Source of the DNA: Desulfosarcina alkanivorans
GTDB taxonomy: Bacteria > Desulfobacterota > Desulfobacteria > Desulfobacterales > Desulfosarcinaceae
Reading direction: 5' to 3'
Length of the DNA stretch: 64,000 bases
NCBI RefSeq assembly: GCF_009688945.1
Contig: NZ_AP021874.1
Span: 6,076,001-6,140,000, forward strand
The notes beneath the pieces were generated by a model. That model ran no database searches, was not told where the DNA came from, and saw only the letters and a program-made list of their open reading frames with translations. The translations under genes and the position numbers were made by a program. Positions 50,529 through 58,906 of the stretch are shown piece by piece (positions within the stretch are counted from its first letter, which is position 1; every line of letters begins with the position of its first letter).

Positions 50529-51747
50529 ACGTGGATACTACGGGGATTTCGGGGGGGCGTTTCTGCCCGAGATCCTGGTGGCCACCTTCGATGAACTGGA
50601 AGGGGTCTACAACGAGGCCAGAAACGACCCGCTTTTCTGGCATGATTACGAGCAGCTGATGGCCAGCTATTCCTGCCGGCCGACACCCGTCACCTTTGCC
50701 GGGAATCTGACCGGCCACTTCGGCGGGGCCAGGATTTTTATCAAGCGTGAGGACCTCAACCACACCGGCGCCCACAAGGCCAACAACGTGATGGGGCAGG
50801 GGCTTCTGGTCAAGCGCATGGGAAAGACCCGGGTGATTGCCGAAACCGGGGCCGGGCAGCACGGTGTGGCCACGGCCACCATGGCGGCCCGTTTCGGCTT
50901 CGACTGCACCATTTACATGGGCGAGGTGGATGTCGAACGCCAGCGGCCCAATGTGTTCTGGATGGAGCAGCTGGGAGCCACGGTGGTGCCGGTGACCGAC
51001 GGCACCCGGATCCTGAAGGACGCCATCAACGAGGCCTTCCGGGATTGGGTGACGAACATGGATACCACCCATTACGTATTGGGCACCGCCTGCGGGCCGC
51101 ACCCCTTTCCGGAAATGGTCTCCTGGTTCCAGTCCATCGTCGGCAAGGAGGCCCGTCGACAGTTTCTGGAGGCGGAAGGGCGGCTGCCGTCACGGATCTT
51201 TGCCTGCGTGGGCGGCGGGTCCAACGCCATGGGCATCTTCAGCGGATTCTTCGACGATGAGGTCGAACTGGTGGGTGTGGAGGCCGCCGGCCGGGGGCTG
51301 GATTCCGGTGAGCACGCCGCCAGGCTCTGTTCGAGCGACGCCAGCGTGGGCGTGGCCCAGGGGTACAAGACCTATTTCCTGCAGGACGGCGACGGACAGA
51401 TGAGAGAAACCCACTCTATCGCCGCCGGCCTCGACTACGTGGGGGTGTCGCCGATTCTCTCGGACCTGAAGGAAAATGGGCGGGTGCGTTTTGAAGGGGC
51501 CACGGACAGGGAGGTGATCGACGCACTGTCGCTGACCATGAAAAAAGAGGGCGTCATCCCGGCCCTGGAGTCGGCCCACGCGTTTGCCCGGGCCTTCAGG
51601 GAGGCCCCGGCGATGTCAACGGACGACATCATCCTGATCAACCAGTCCGGTCGGGGAGACAAGGATATCTTCACCATCGCCGATGCCTTCGACGACCCCA
51701 AATGGAAACAATTCATCATTGAAAAGGCGAAACACTACCATGCTTGA
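50521..51747 (+). CDS. trpB: Tryptophan synthase beta subunit
   Basis: 408 residues. GDFGGAFLPEILVATFDELE at the N-terminus; PLP lysine K86 in NHTGAHKANNVMGQGLL; catalytic Glu in VIAETGAGQHGVATAT; phosphate-binding GGGSNAMG; INQSGRGDKD near the end. A TrpB1-type enzyme making tryptophan from indole and serine. It overlaps the regulator (8 bases) and trpA (8 bases), so all three are coupled. No trpC, trpD, trpE or trpF lies nearby. Confidence 0.96.
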   Translation: MIKRGYYGDFGGAFLPEILVATFDELEGVYNEARNDPLFWHDYEQLMASYSCRPTPVTFAGNLTGHFGGARIFIKREDLNHTGAHKANNVMGQGLLVKRMGKTRVIAETGAGQHGVATATMAARFGFDCTIYMGEVDVERQRPNVFWMEQLGATVVPVTDGTRILKDAINEAFRDWVTNMDTTHYVLGTACGPHPFPEMVSWFQSIVGKEARRQFLEAEGRLPSRIFACVGGGSNAMGIFSGFFDDEVELVGVEAAGRGLDSGEHAARLCSSDASVGVAQGYKTYFLQDGDGQMRETHSIAAGLDYVGVSPILSDLKENGRVRFEGATDREVIDALSLTMKKEGVIPALESAHAFARAFREAPAMSTDDIILINQSGRGDKDIFTIADAFDDPKWKQFIIEKAKHYHA

Positions 51748-52507
51748 ATCGTATATTCGTTCCCGGTTGCAACAGAAGCCGATTCTGCTGATGACCCACA
51801 TCGTCATCGGCTATCCGTCCCTCCAGGCCTCCATGGAGATTGTGCGCACCATGGTGGCGGCCGGTGTGGACCTGATGGAACTGCAGATTCCCTTTTCCGA
51901 GCCCATTGCAGACGGTCCGGTGATTCTGAAAGCCAACCAGCAGGCCCTGGCCAGCGGGATCACGGTGGGCCAGTGCCTGGATTTCGGCCGCCAGGCGGCC
52001 CGCGAGTTTCCGATTCCCTTCCTGTATATGACCTACTACAACATCCTCTTCAAGCACGGCGTGGACCGATTTGCCGAGGGCATGAAAGATGCCGGCGTCC
52101 ACGGGGCCATCGTGCCCGACCTGCCGCCGGAAGAAGCCGACGGTTACCTGGGCGCCATGGGCCGGCATCAGCTGGCTCCCATTTTTATCTACTCGCCCAC
52201 TACTTCCGAGGCGCGCATGTCCACCATCGCCCGGGTGGCCGACGGGTTTGTGTACTGTGTGGCCCGTAAAGGGGTCACCGGCGACCGGACGGCATTCTCC
52301 CGGCAGATCGGCGATTACCTGGCACGCTGCCGGGCGGCCACGCATCTGCCGCTGGCGCTGGGTTTCGGTGTCAAAGACCAAAAGGATGTTGAATTTTTGA
52401 CGGGGAAGGCGGATATTGCCGTTATCGGCACGCAAGCCATGCGGGTGATGGAAGACCGGGGAGTTGGCGCATTGCGTGCTTTCATCCGTGACCTCGGTCA
52501 ACCCTGA
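51740..52507 (+). CDS. trpA: Tryptophan synthase alpha subunit
   Basis: 255 residues and a TIM barrel. Catalytic E47 in DLMELQIPFSEPIADGPV with D58 in the same block, matching the Glu/Asp pair that releases indole from indole-3-glycerol phosphate. TYYNILFKHG and LALGFGVKDQKDVEFL are the usual later motifs. The conserved GVPFSDP is here QIPFSEP, a slight variant. It is a little shorter than the common ~268 residues and ends with a compact tail. ATG 51740 lies inside the end of trpB, and the longer frame back to 51683 is a shadow of trpB. Confidence 0.94.
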   Translation: MLESYIRSRLQQKPILLMTHIVIGYPSLQASMEIVRTMVAAGVDLMELQIPFSEPIADGPVILKANQQALASGITVGQCLDFGRQAAREFPIPFLYMTYYNILFKHGVDRFAEGMKDAGVHGAIVPDLPPEEADGYLGAMGRHQLAPIFIYSPTTSEARMSTIARVADGFVYCVARKGVTGDRTAFSRQIGDYLARCRAATHLPLALGFGVKDQKDVEFLTGKADIAVIGTQAMRVMEDRGVGALRAFIRDLGQP

Positions 52508-52539
52508 CCATTCAACGACCTTTTGGCGAAAGGCGACCG

Positions 52540-53718
52540 ATGCAGGACTCCTTTTCTTTTTCCGCGATGCCGCAACTGATATTCGGTCCGGGAGCCGTCG
52601 GCCGCCTCGGAAAAATCACGGCAACATTCGGCCGGACGGCGCTTCTGGTGACCGGGGAGCACGCGCTCCAGCGATCCGGACATCTTCCCCGAATTCTGGA
52701 TGATCTCAAGACCTCAGGCGTCAACGTGTTTCCATACCGAATTGCCGGAGAGCCGTCTCCCGCCATGGTTGATCGGGCGGCAGGCGGTTTCAGGGGCAAG
52801 GCCGTTGACGTGGTGGTGGCCGTGGGCGGCGGCAGCGTGCTGGATGCCGGAAAAGCCATTGCCGCCATGCTGAAAGAGAACGGGTCCGTGACGGACTACC
52901 TCGAGGGGGTGGGAACACGCCGGCCAACGGGGCGGTCGGCACCGACCATTGCCGTGCCCACCACGTCCGGGACTGGCAGCGAGGCCACTAAAAACGCCGT
53001 TCTCTCACGGGTGGGACCCGATGGTTTCAAGAAATCCCTGCGGCACGACAATTATATCCCCCGGATGGCCATCCTGGACCCAACCCTGTGTGTGGGGGCG
53101 CCGCCGTCGGTGACCGCGGCCTGCGGGATGGATGCCCTGACCCAGTTGATCGAGTCCTACGTGTCCACCCGGTCCTCGCCGTTGACTGACGCCTTGGCAC
53201 TGGACGGCATGCGGCAACTGATCCCGGCGCTTCCCGATGCCTGCGGGAAGGGCGCTTTGGATGCGGATTGCCGCGGCGCGGTGGCCTACGGGGCGTTTCT
53301 CTCCGGCGTCACCCTGGCCAATGCGGGACTGGGCGTGGTGCACGGTGTGGCCGGTCCCATGGGAGGGCTCGTCCCCATCCCCCACGGCGTCGCCTGCGCC
53401 AATTTGCTGCCCTTTGCCGTGACGGCCACCGTCGACAATCTGGCTGCCATGAATGGTGACGCCGCCCACACCGCCATCGGGAAGTATGCCCGCATCGGCC
53501 GGCTGTTCGGCATCGCGAACGAAGACCGCCTGGACTGCTGCCGCCATCTGGTGGATTGCCTGTATCGATGGCTCGATCAGCTGGACGTGCCCCGGCTGGG
53601 GACCTTCGGCTTGACGGCAGCCCATGTCAATCGTCTCGTAGATGCGTCATCCAATAAAAATAATCCCCTGCCGTTGTCTGCCGGACAGATGGGGCGGATG
53701 ATTCAGGACCGGCTTTAG
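52540..53718 (+). CDS. Iron-type (group III) alcohol dehydrogenase with one altered metal ligand
   Basis: 392 residues. LIFGPGAVGRLGKI at the start, NAD-binding VVAVGGGSVLDAGKAIAAML and IAVPTTSGTGSEATKNAV. Expected Fe/Zn ligands are D198 in GMDALTQLIESY, H268 in GVVHGVAGPMGG and H282 in PIPHGVACANLL. The second ligand, usually His four residues after D198, is Q202. The family reduces aldehydes or oxidises primary alcohols. Spacing of 32 bases from trpA suggests it belongs to the same transcript. A role linked to tryptophan or indole compounds is only a guess from position. Confidence 0.85.
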   Translation: MQDSFSFSAMPQLIFGPGAVGRLGKITATFGRTALLVTGEHALQRSGHLPRILDDLKTSGVNVFPYRIAGEPSPAMVDRAAGGFRGKAVDVVVAVGGGSVLDAGKAIAAMLKENGSVTDYLEGVGTRRPTGRSAPTIAVPTTSGTGSEATKNAVLSRVGPDGFKKSLRHDNYIPRMAILDPTLCVGAPPSVTAACGMDALTQLIESYVSTRSSPLTDALALDGMRQLIPALPDACGKGALDADCRGAVAYGAFLSGVTLANAGLGVVHGVAGPMGGLVPIPHGVACANLLPFAVTATVDNLAAMNGDAAHTAIGKYARIGRLFGIANEDRLDCCRHLVDCLYRWLDQLDVPRLGTFGLTAAHVNRLVDASSNKNNPLPLSAGQMGRMIQDRL

Positions 53719-53772
53719 CCCCCGAGAAAAAATTGCGTCGCATTTTTCACCAACAGACAGGCTCTTTTCCCA

Positions 53773-55014
53773 ATGGAACAGATTCGATATCGGCGGCAGG
53801 TGATGTTTGCCCTGTGTTTTTTTCTGCTCATCCCCATGGCGCCGCGGGCCGCCCAGGCACTCGAACCCGGTGAAGTCCTCATCATCGCCAATCAACAATC
53901 CCCGAAGGGCGTTGCCCTGGCGCGCTACTACGCCACAAAAAGAAACATCCCGGACCGCAACCTGCTCCTGTTGGACCTGCCGGTTGCAGAGGTCTGCAGC
54001 AGAGATGCGTATGACCATCGGATCGCGGCCCCGGTGCGTGCGTTTCTGAAAACGGTCGAACCGGCCTGGGGCATCCGTTGCCTGGTATTGACCTATGGTA
54101 TGCCCCTCAAAGTGGCGCCTGCCGATCAGGATGGTGCTCAAACGGCCAGCGCCCTGAAAGAACGGGAAGCGGTCCTTGAACGGCTGACGGGCGGCCGGCA
54201 TGAAACCGGCGGTGCCGGATCGCCATCCGCGCTGTCCGAGGAACTGGCCGATGTCAGAAGGCGGTTGCATCAACAAAAGATCGCCACCGACCAGTGGGCC
54301 TCGGTGGATTCGGAACTCGCCATTGTCAGGGCCTTGGATGCGCCGGTCGGCGGTTGGGTTGAAAATCCTTTTTATATCGGCTTCAGAAAACGGCCTGCAT
54401 CCATTGCCCGGGAAGACGTATTGATGGTCAGCCGCCTGGATGGCCCCACTGCGGCCAGCGTAAAGAGAATTATTGATGATGCCGTCCTCGTTGAGAAAAC
54501 GGGCCTTTCCGGTACGGCCTATTTTGACGCCCGATGGCCGGCGGACCCATCACCTGCAACATCGGCCTACCGGATTTACGACCGATCCATTCATCAGGCG
54601 GCCCGACAGGTGAAAGGCAGGATGCCCGTGATGGTTGACGATGCCGATACCCTGTTTCAGCCCGGCCAGTGTCCGGATGCAGCCCTGTATTGCGGCTGGT
54701 ACAGCCTGGCGACCTATGTGGATGCCTTCGACTGGCAGCCGGGGGCCGTGGGTTTTCATATCGCCAGCAGTGAATGCACCACCTTGAAAAAAGAAAACAG
54801 TCAGGTCTGGTGCAAGCGTATGATCGAAAAGGGTGCCTGCGCAACCATCGGGCCCGTCGGTGAGCCCTACCTGCAGGCCTTTCCCATGCCCGAGGTCTTT
54901 TTCGGGTTCCTCAGCGAGGGGGTGCTGTCGCTTGCCGAATGCTATATGGTCAGCCTTCCTTACCTGTCCTGGAAAATGGTTTTGATTGGCGATCCCCTCT
55001 ATCGTCCCTTTTGA
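53773..55014 (+). CDS. TIGR03790-family secreted protein of unknown function
   Basis: 413 residues. An N-terminal signal peptide (about 1-30, YRRQVMFALCFFLLIPMAPRAAQA) is followed by PGEVLIIANQQSPKGVALAR and YYATKRNIPDRNLLLLDLPV, then LVLTYGMPLKV, VGFHIASSECTTLK, and a C-terminal LPYLSWKMVLIGDPLYRPF. This is the pattern of the TIGR03790 family, whose function is unknown. A helical insert (about 120-180, LKEREAVLERLTGG, LSEELADVRRRLHQQ) interrupts the domain. It is probably periplasmic or surface-exposed. It follows the alcohol dehydrogenase by 54 bases on the same strand; AACAGACAGG before ATG 53773 is a weak ribosome site. Confidence 0.8.
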   Translation: MEQIRYRRQVMFALCFFLLIPMAPRAAQALEPGEVLIIANQQSPKGVALARYYATKRNIPDRNLLLLDLPVAEVCSRDAYDHRIAAPVRAFLKTVEPAWGIRCLVLTYGMPLKVAPADQDGAQTASALKEREAVLERLTGGRHETGGAGSPSALSEELADVRRRLHQQKIATDQWASVDSELAIVRALDAPVGGWVENPFYIGFRKRPASIAREDVLMVSRLDGPTAASVKRIIDDAVLVEKTGLSGTAYFDARWPADPSPATSAYRIYDRSIHQAARQVKGRMPVMVDDADTLFQPGQCPDAALYCGWYSLATYVDAFDWQPGAVGFHIASSECTTLKKENSQVWCKRMIEKGACATIGPVGEPYLQAFPMPEVFFGFLSEGVLSLAECYMVSLPYLSWKMVLIGDPLYRPF

Positions 55015-55259
55015 ATCGTCCCCTTTTCTCACTTCTATCGTCTGCGCAAATTGCGGCGCACTGGCGGCGCGGCTGTTCGAAAAATGCGCAGCTGCCAACC
55101 ATTTGGCGCTGTATTCTGTGAAGAATATTAAAAATTTTTATTTAAAACAGGGTGTTGAAGATTTTACTTCCGATGGTATGTATGTTGCAATTTCCTAATC
55201 CCAATTGCTGGCATGGCAATGGAGCCGCACCGGGAGTGAAAACGAAAACGAGGTGAGCG

Positions 55260-55436
55260 ATGTTAAACAAGATGACGGCCATGGCCGATGAGGAGTTTCC
55301 CCGATTTGAAGAACCCGCGCGTTTTTCCCGGAAAGAAGAAAGCGCACCGATCTATTACGCCGGAGAAGAGGAAATCGGACTTCTGGATATCGTTCTTATG
55401 GATGGACTGGTGAACAACGAGACCCGTAACCGGTAA
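55260..55436 (+). CDS. Small acidic protein, unknown
   Basis: 58 residues, MLNKMTAMADEEFPRFEEPA through YYAGEEEIGLLDIVLMDGLV to NRN-type end. Acidic and soluble. GAGGTGA at 55250-55256 stands just before ATG 55260, and the third positions look coding. It faces the khpA gene tail to tail, with a shared hairpin in between. No family is recognised. It may be a real gene that standard annotation would overlook. Confidence 0.5.
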   Translation: MLNKMTAMADEEFPRFEEPARFSRKEESAPIYYAGEEEIGLLDIVLMDGLVNNETRNR

Positions 55437-55446
55437 ATTTTCAAAT

Positions 55447-55481
55447 GCATCCATGCGATCAGGAGGCGGGCGCATGGATGC
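55447..55481. terminator. Perfect hairpin between convergent small genes
   Basis: GCATCCATGCG (55447-55457) and CGCATGGATGC (55471-55481) pair over 11 bp with a 13-base loop. It lies between the stop of the 58-codon ORF and the stop of khpA. T runs are short on either side, so it is probably a bidirectional terminator of moderate strength. Confidence 0.6.
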
Positions 55482-55483
55482 CG

Positions 55484-55717
55484 TTATTCGATGATCTCAA
55501 GCACCGTCCGTTTTTTGATTTTTGAGGAAACGGCGCTCAGAATGGTCCTCATGGCTTGAGCGGTTCTGCCTTGCTTGCCGATAACCTTCCCCAAATCTTC
55601 TTTCGCGACCGTCAGTTCCAAGACGGTGGTTTGATTGCCTTCCACTTCCGCTACGCTGACCTGATCGGGTTTGTCCACCAGAGATCGTGCAATCGTGGTG
55701 ACTAATTCTTTCATCAT
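55484..55717 (-). CDS. khpA: KH-domain RNA-binding protein (KhpA family)
   Basis: 77 residues, a single type II KH domain. [20 protein letters not shown], then [20 protein letters not shown] with the GKQG nucleic-acid loop and AMRTILSAV. KhpA binds RNA, in some bacteria together with KhpB, and influences small-RNA and cell-division gene expression. It is normally found between rpsP and rimM; here it stands alone between an unrelated small ORF and an A+T-rich spacer. ATGATG offers two starts (55717, 55714), with GAAAGGAAG upstream on the minus strand. Confidence 0.9.
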   Translation of the reverse strand: MMKELVTTIARSLVDKPDQVSVAEVEGNQTTVLELTVAKEDLGKVIGKQGRTAQAMRTILSAVSSKIKKRTVLEIIE

Positions 55718-56214
55718 ATCATCTTCCTTTCAGTCTATCTTGTATTTGCGTTCAGTTGATGCGTCGCGTCTTTTCGGTCGGCAGAAATATCCAATTGCAA
55801 TGCAATTCGGTTGCTGTTCCGATGATTTGCGGTGTTGAATCCATAGGTGTAATACAATAAATCAATTATATAGAAGTCAAAGTAAATGACAATACTATAT
55901 TTATTCGTAATAACCACGTATTCAAAATAAGTGGTTGTGAAAATGGCCTTGCCGGGTATCCATCGACTCGTCGGGAAGGACGCGTCAACCTCCGGTGATG
56001 AACGTTCTCATTGGGAAGCGGGACGACGAGGGCCTGGAAGGGATCCAATCGATCACCTTGACTGCCTTTTGACCCGAGACATGATTTACGCTTGTTTACA
56101 ACAACCCGTAATGATATCCTATCAAGCCGTTCTTACGGCGGGATAAACAACGGTTATTTTATGGATAAATAACCTGGCTCTAACTGCACCATCGGAGGTA
56201 ACCCCGGTCAGCCC
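55718..56214. other. A+T-rich intergenic region between khpA and the efflux operon
   Basis: About 500 bases with no supported gene and clearly lower G+C around 55840-55930. On the + strand TTGTTT (56092-56097), 17 bases and TATCCT (56115-56120) is a weak candidate promoter for the efflux operon. CATCGGAGG at 56188-56196 precedes the start at 56215 by some 18 bases, a little far for a ribosome site. Both flanking genes read away from it, so it should hold two divergent promoters. Confidence 0.4.
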
Positions 56215-57618
56215 ATGAAGGCCCCCTGGCGATACTATTGTGTTTTGGTTGTTGGCACGTCATTGCTGCTGGGGTGCAGCCCCTTCCAACCGGCGATGAT
56301 GCCTGATGCAGCGGGAGACGTTCCCGAAACCTATTCAGTTTTCGGAGTCGAGCCGGATGACTTGTCGCCGTGGTGGGATTCCGTCGGGTCACCGGAGCTC
56401 AGCCGTCTGATCGGCGAGGCGTTGTCGGGCAGTTTTACCCTTAAAGAAGCCTGGGCCCGGCTGCGCCAGGCCCAGGCGGTGGCCGTCCAGGCCGGCGCCG
56501 ACCTCTACCCGGAACTGGGGGCAACCGGGGCCGCTGAATATTCCCGCCGTCGCTCCGAGTCGTCCGGTGGCCGTTCCGAGGGCGATGAGAATTATGCCTT
56601 CGGGCTGGCAAGCAGCTATGAAATCGACCTGTGGGGCAGGGTCAGAAGCCAGCGGGAGTCGGCCCTGCTGGATGTGGACGCTTCACGGGCGGATCTGCAT
56701 ACGGCCATGGTGACGGTGGCCGGGGAGGTGGCCGACCGCTGGGTGCGGATCCTCTCCCAGCGGCTTCAGAAACAATTGCTCGAGAAGCAACTGGCCAATA
56801 ATTTAACGATTCTCGAACTCATCGAACTGCGGTTCAGAAAAGCCATGGTGTCCGCCCTGGACGTTTACCAGCAAAGGCAGGCCGTGGAGAATGTCCGCGC
56901 CAAAATTCCGCTGGTGGAGGCCGAAACGCAGTTGTTGATGCACGAGCTGGCCGTACTGCTGGGCCGGCCGCCCCGGGCGGACCTGGGATTGACCCAGTCA
57001 GAAATGCCGGCCATCGGCCCTTTCCCGGCGATCGGTCTTCCGGCCGATCTGCTGGCCAGCCGACCCGATGTCAGGGCGGCCGGCATGCGGTTGATAGCCG
57101 CCCAATGGCAGGTTGCCGCCGCCCGCGCCAATCGCCTTCCGGCCCTGCGGCTGACTGCCGACGCCCAATACGGCCGCAGCGACCTGGACCTGCTTTTTGA
57201 CACCTGGCTGTTGAGCCTGGCGGCCAACCTGACAGCACCTGTTCTTGACGGCGGACGCAGGGCGGCGGAGGTGGACCGGACCCGGGCGCAGGTGGACGAG
57301 AACCTCTGGGCATACCGCCGGACGGTGCTGACGGCAGTCAAGGAAGTGGAAGATGCCATGACCAGTGAGGCCCGTCAACGCGAGCACATCCAGGGACTTC
57401 AAGCGGTGAATGCGGCGGCCCGGAAAGGGCTCGAGGAAGCCATCGGACGATATCGAAACGGGCTCAGCGACTACCTGCCGGTGATTACTCAGCTGCTGTC
57501 TTTTCAGGACCTGGAACGCAACCTGATCAGCCAGCAGGAACGGCTGATTCTATACCGGGTTGGACTTTACCGGGCGCTGGGTGGTGGGTGGGCGACCGAA
57601 GCCGGATATCCTGAATGA
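56215..57618 (+). CDS. Outer-membrane efflux lipoprotein (TolC/OprM/NodT family)
   Basis: 467 residues. A lipoprotein signal peptide ends with the lipobox LLLGC (Cys at residue 21). WWDSVGSPELSRLIGEALSG begins the first outer-membrane efflux repeat. SSYEIDLWGRVRSQRESALL and later LSLAANLTAPVLDGGRRAAE are typical of the two OEP repeats, with LASRPDVRAAGMRLIAAQWQ between them. It forms the trimeric outer-membrane channel of a tripartite pump. It is the first gene of the efflux operon and lies 19 bases before the adaptor gene. Confidence 0.95.
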   Translation: MKAPWRYYCVLVVGTSLLLGCSPFQPAMMPDAAGDVPETYSVFGVEPDDLSPWWDSVGSPELSRLIGEALSGSFTLKEAWARLRQAQAVAVQAGADLYPELGATGAAEYSRRRSESSGGRSEGDENYAFGLASSYEIDLWGRVRSQRESALLDVDASRADLHTAMVTVAGEVADRWVRILSQRLQKQLLEKQLANNLTILELIELRFRKAMVSALDVYQQRQAVENVRAKIPLVEAETQLLMHELAVLLGRPPRADLGLTQSEMPAIGPFPAIGLPADLLASRPDVRAAGMRLIAAQWQVAAARANRLPALRLTADAQYGRSDLDLLFDTWLLSLAANLTAPVLDGGRRAAEVDRTRAQVDENLWAYRRTVLTAVKEVEDAMTSEARQREHIQGLQAVNAAARKGLEEAIGRYRNGLSDYLPVITQLLSFQDLERNLISQQERLILYRVGLYRALGGGWATEAGYPE

Positions 57619-57637
57619 GCGCTTGGAGCGATGTATC

Positions 57638-58906
57638 ATGAATGACGGAAAAATGACGCAATCCGATGACGCCGCTGCTGCTTCCCATCGCCGCAGACGT
57701 TGGCGCTGGTTGGCGAACCTGCTTCTCTGCCTGGTAATTATCGCAGTCGGGCTGGGACTGGCCGAATACATCAAAAAGACATCCCCCAAGGCGCAAAAGC
57801 GGGTTCCCCAGCGAAATGTCCCGCGGGTGACGGTCCTGGCCCTGTATCCCGGAGACCATCAGGTCTCGGTCAGCGCCATGGGTTCGGTGGTGCCCGCGCG
57901 GGAAATGACCTTGAAGTCAAGGGTTTCCGGTCAGGTTGAATCTATCCATCCCGAGTTTATGACCGGGGGCTTCATCGGCCAGGGGGAACGCATTCTAAAA
58001 ATCGATCCCGAGGATTACCGCCTGGCCCTTGCGCGCAAAGAGAGTCAGCTGACCAATGCCCAGTACGAACTCAAGGTGGAGATGGGATACCAGGAGGTCG
58101 CCCAACGGGAGTGGACGCTGTTGAATTCCGGAAAACCGGCCAAACCGGCAGATGTCGAACTGGCGCTTCGAAAGCCTCACCTGGCCAAGGCGCAGTCGGA
58201 CGTCGCCGCCGCCCAGGCCGAACTGGATCAGGCCCGGCTCAATCTGTCGCGGACCGACATCAGGGCGCCCTTCAATGCGATTGTCCGGAACCAATACGTG
58301 GAGATCGGCTCCCAGGTCTCCACCCAGGATGCCCTGGCCGACCTGGTGGGGACAGACGAATACTGGATCCGTGTTTCCCTGCCGGTGGATCGCCTCCGTT
58401 GGCTCCGCATCCCGACCCGACGGTCCGAAGCCGGTTCGACGGCAACGTTCCATTACCGCGGGCACCAGGGCTCCGGCCGGGTCATCCGGTTGCTCGGCGA
58501 CCTCGAAACCCAGGGACGCATGGCTCGCATCCTGGTGTCGGTAAAAGACCCGCTTGGGCTCAAGGCCCCGCAGCACGACCGGCCGCCGCTGCTGATCGGC
58601 GAGTATGTTCGGGTGGCGGTGCAGGGGGAACGCCTTACCGGCGTCTACCGCATACCGCGCAGCGCCCTGCGCGACAACGGCACCATCTGGATGGTGGATG
58701 CATCCGACACCCTGCGGATCCAACCCGTCGATACCGTGTGGCGGGATGAGCGGATGGTTTTGATCGCCAACCACATCCGCCCGGGGGACCGCCTGGTGGT
58801 ATCGGACCTGGCTGCGCCGGTGGACGGCATGGCGGTGGAGGCCGGAAGCGGGGACCCGTCCACGGGCGACCTTGCCCCGGCAACGGAAGGTGGCAGCAAT
58901 GGGTAG
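57638..58906 (+). CDS. RND efflux periplasmic adaptor (membrane fusion protein)
   Basis: 422 residues. One N-terminal membrane helix (about 25-45, LANLLLCLVIIAVGLGLAEY) is followed by a lipoyl/barrel-sandwich half (REMTLKSRVSGQVESIHPEF), an alpha-helical hairpin (about 125-200, LARKESQLTNAQYELKVEMG), the second lipoyl half (LSRTDIRAPFNAIVRNQYVE) and a beta-barrel part. A HlyD/AcrA-type adaptor connecting the RND pump with the outer-membrane channel. ATG 57638 has GGAG at 57625-57628. Its stop codon overlaps the start of the pump gene by eight bases. Confidence 0.93.
   Translation: MNDGKMTQSDDAAAASHRRRRWRWLANLLLCLVIIAVGLGLAEYIKKTSPKAQKRVPQRNVPRVTVLALYPGDHQVSVSAMGSVVPAREMTLKSRVSGQVESIHPEFMTGGFIGQGERILKIDPEDYRLALARKESQLTNAQYELKVEMGYQEVAQREWTLLNSGKPAKPADVELALRKPHLAKAQSDVAAAQAELDQARLNLSRTDIRAPFNAIVRNQYVEIGSQVSTQDALADLVGTDEYWIRVSLPVDRLRWLRIPTRRSEAGSTATFHYRGHQGSGRVIRLLGDLETQGRMARILVSVKDPLGLKAPQHDRPPLLIGEYVRVAVQGERLTGVYRIPRSALRDNGTIWMVDASDTLRIQPVDTVWRDERMVLIANHIRPGDRLVVSDLAAPVDGMAVEAGSGDPSTGDLAPATEGGSNG

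Noticed and set aside
49797-51747. Tryptophan attenuator/leader peptide
   Set aside because: No Trp-rich short ORF followed by alternative hairpins was found upstream of the regulator or trpB.
54986-55198. 70-codon frame after the TIGR03790 gene
   Set aside because: It begins inside the end of the TIGR03790 gene in another frame and has no start signal.
55205-55235. Sigma-54 promoter before the 58-codon ORF (TGGCATGGCAATGGAGC)
   Set aside because: The GG and GC are 12 bases apart rather than 10, and the -12 TTGC is not matched.
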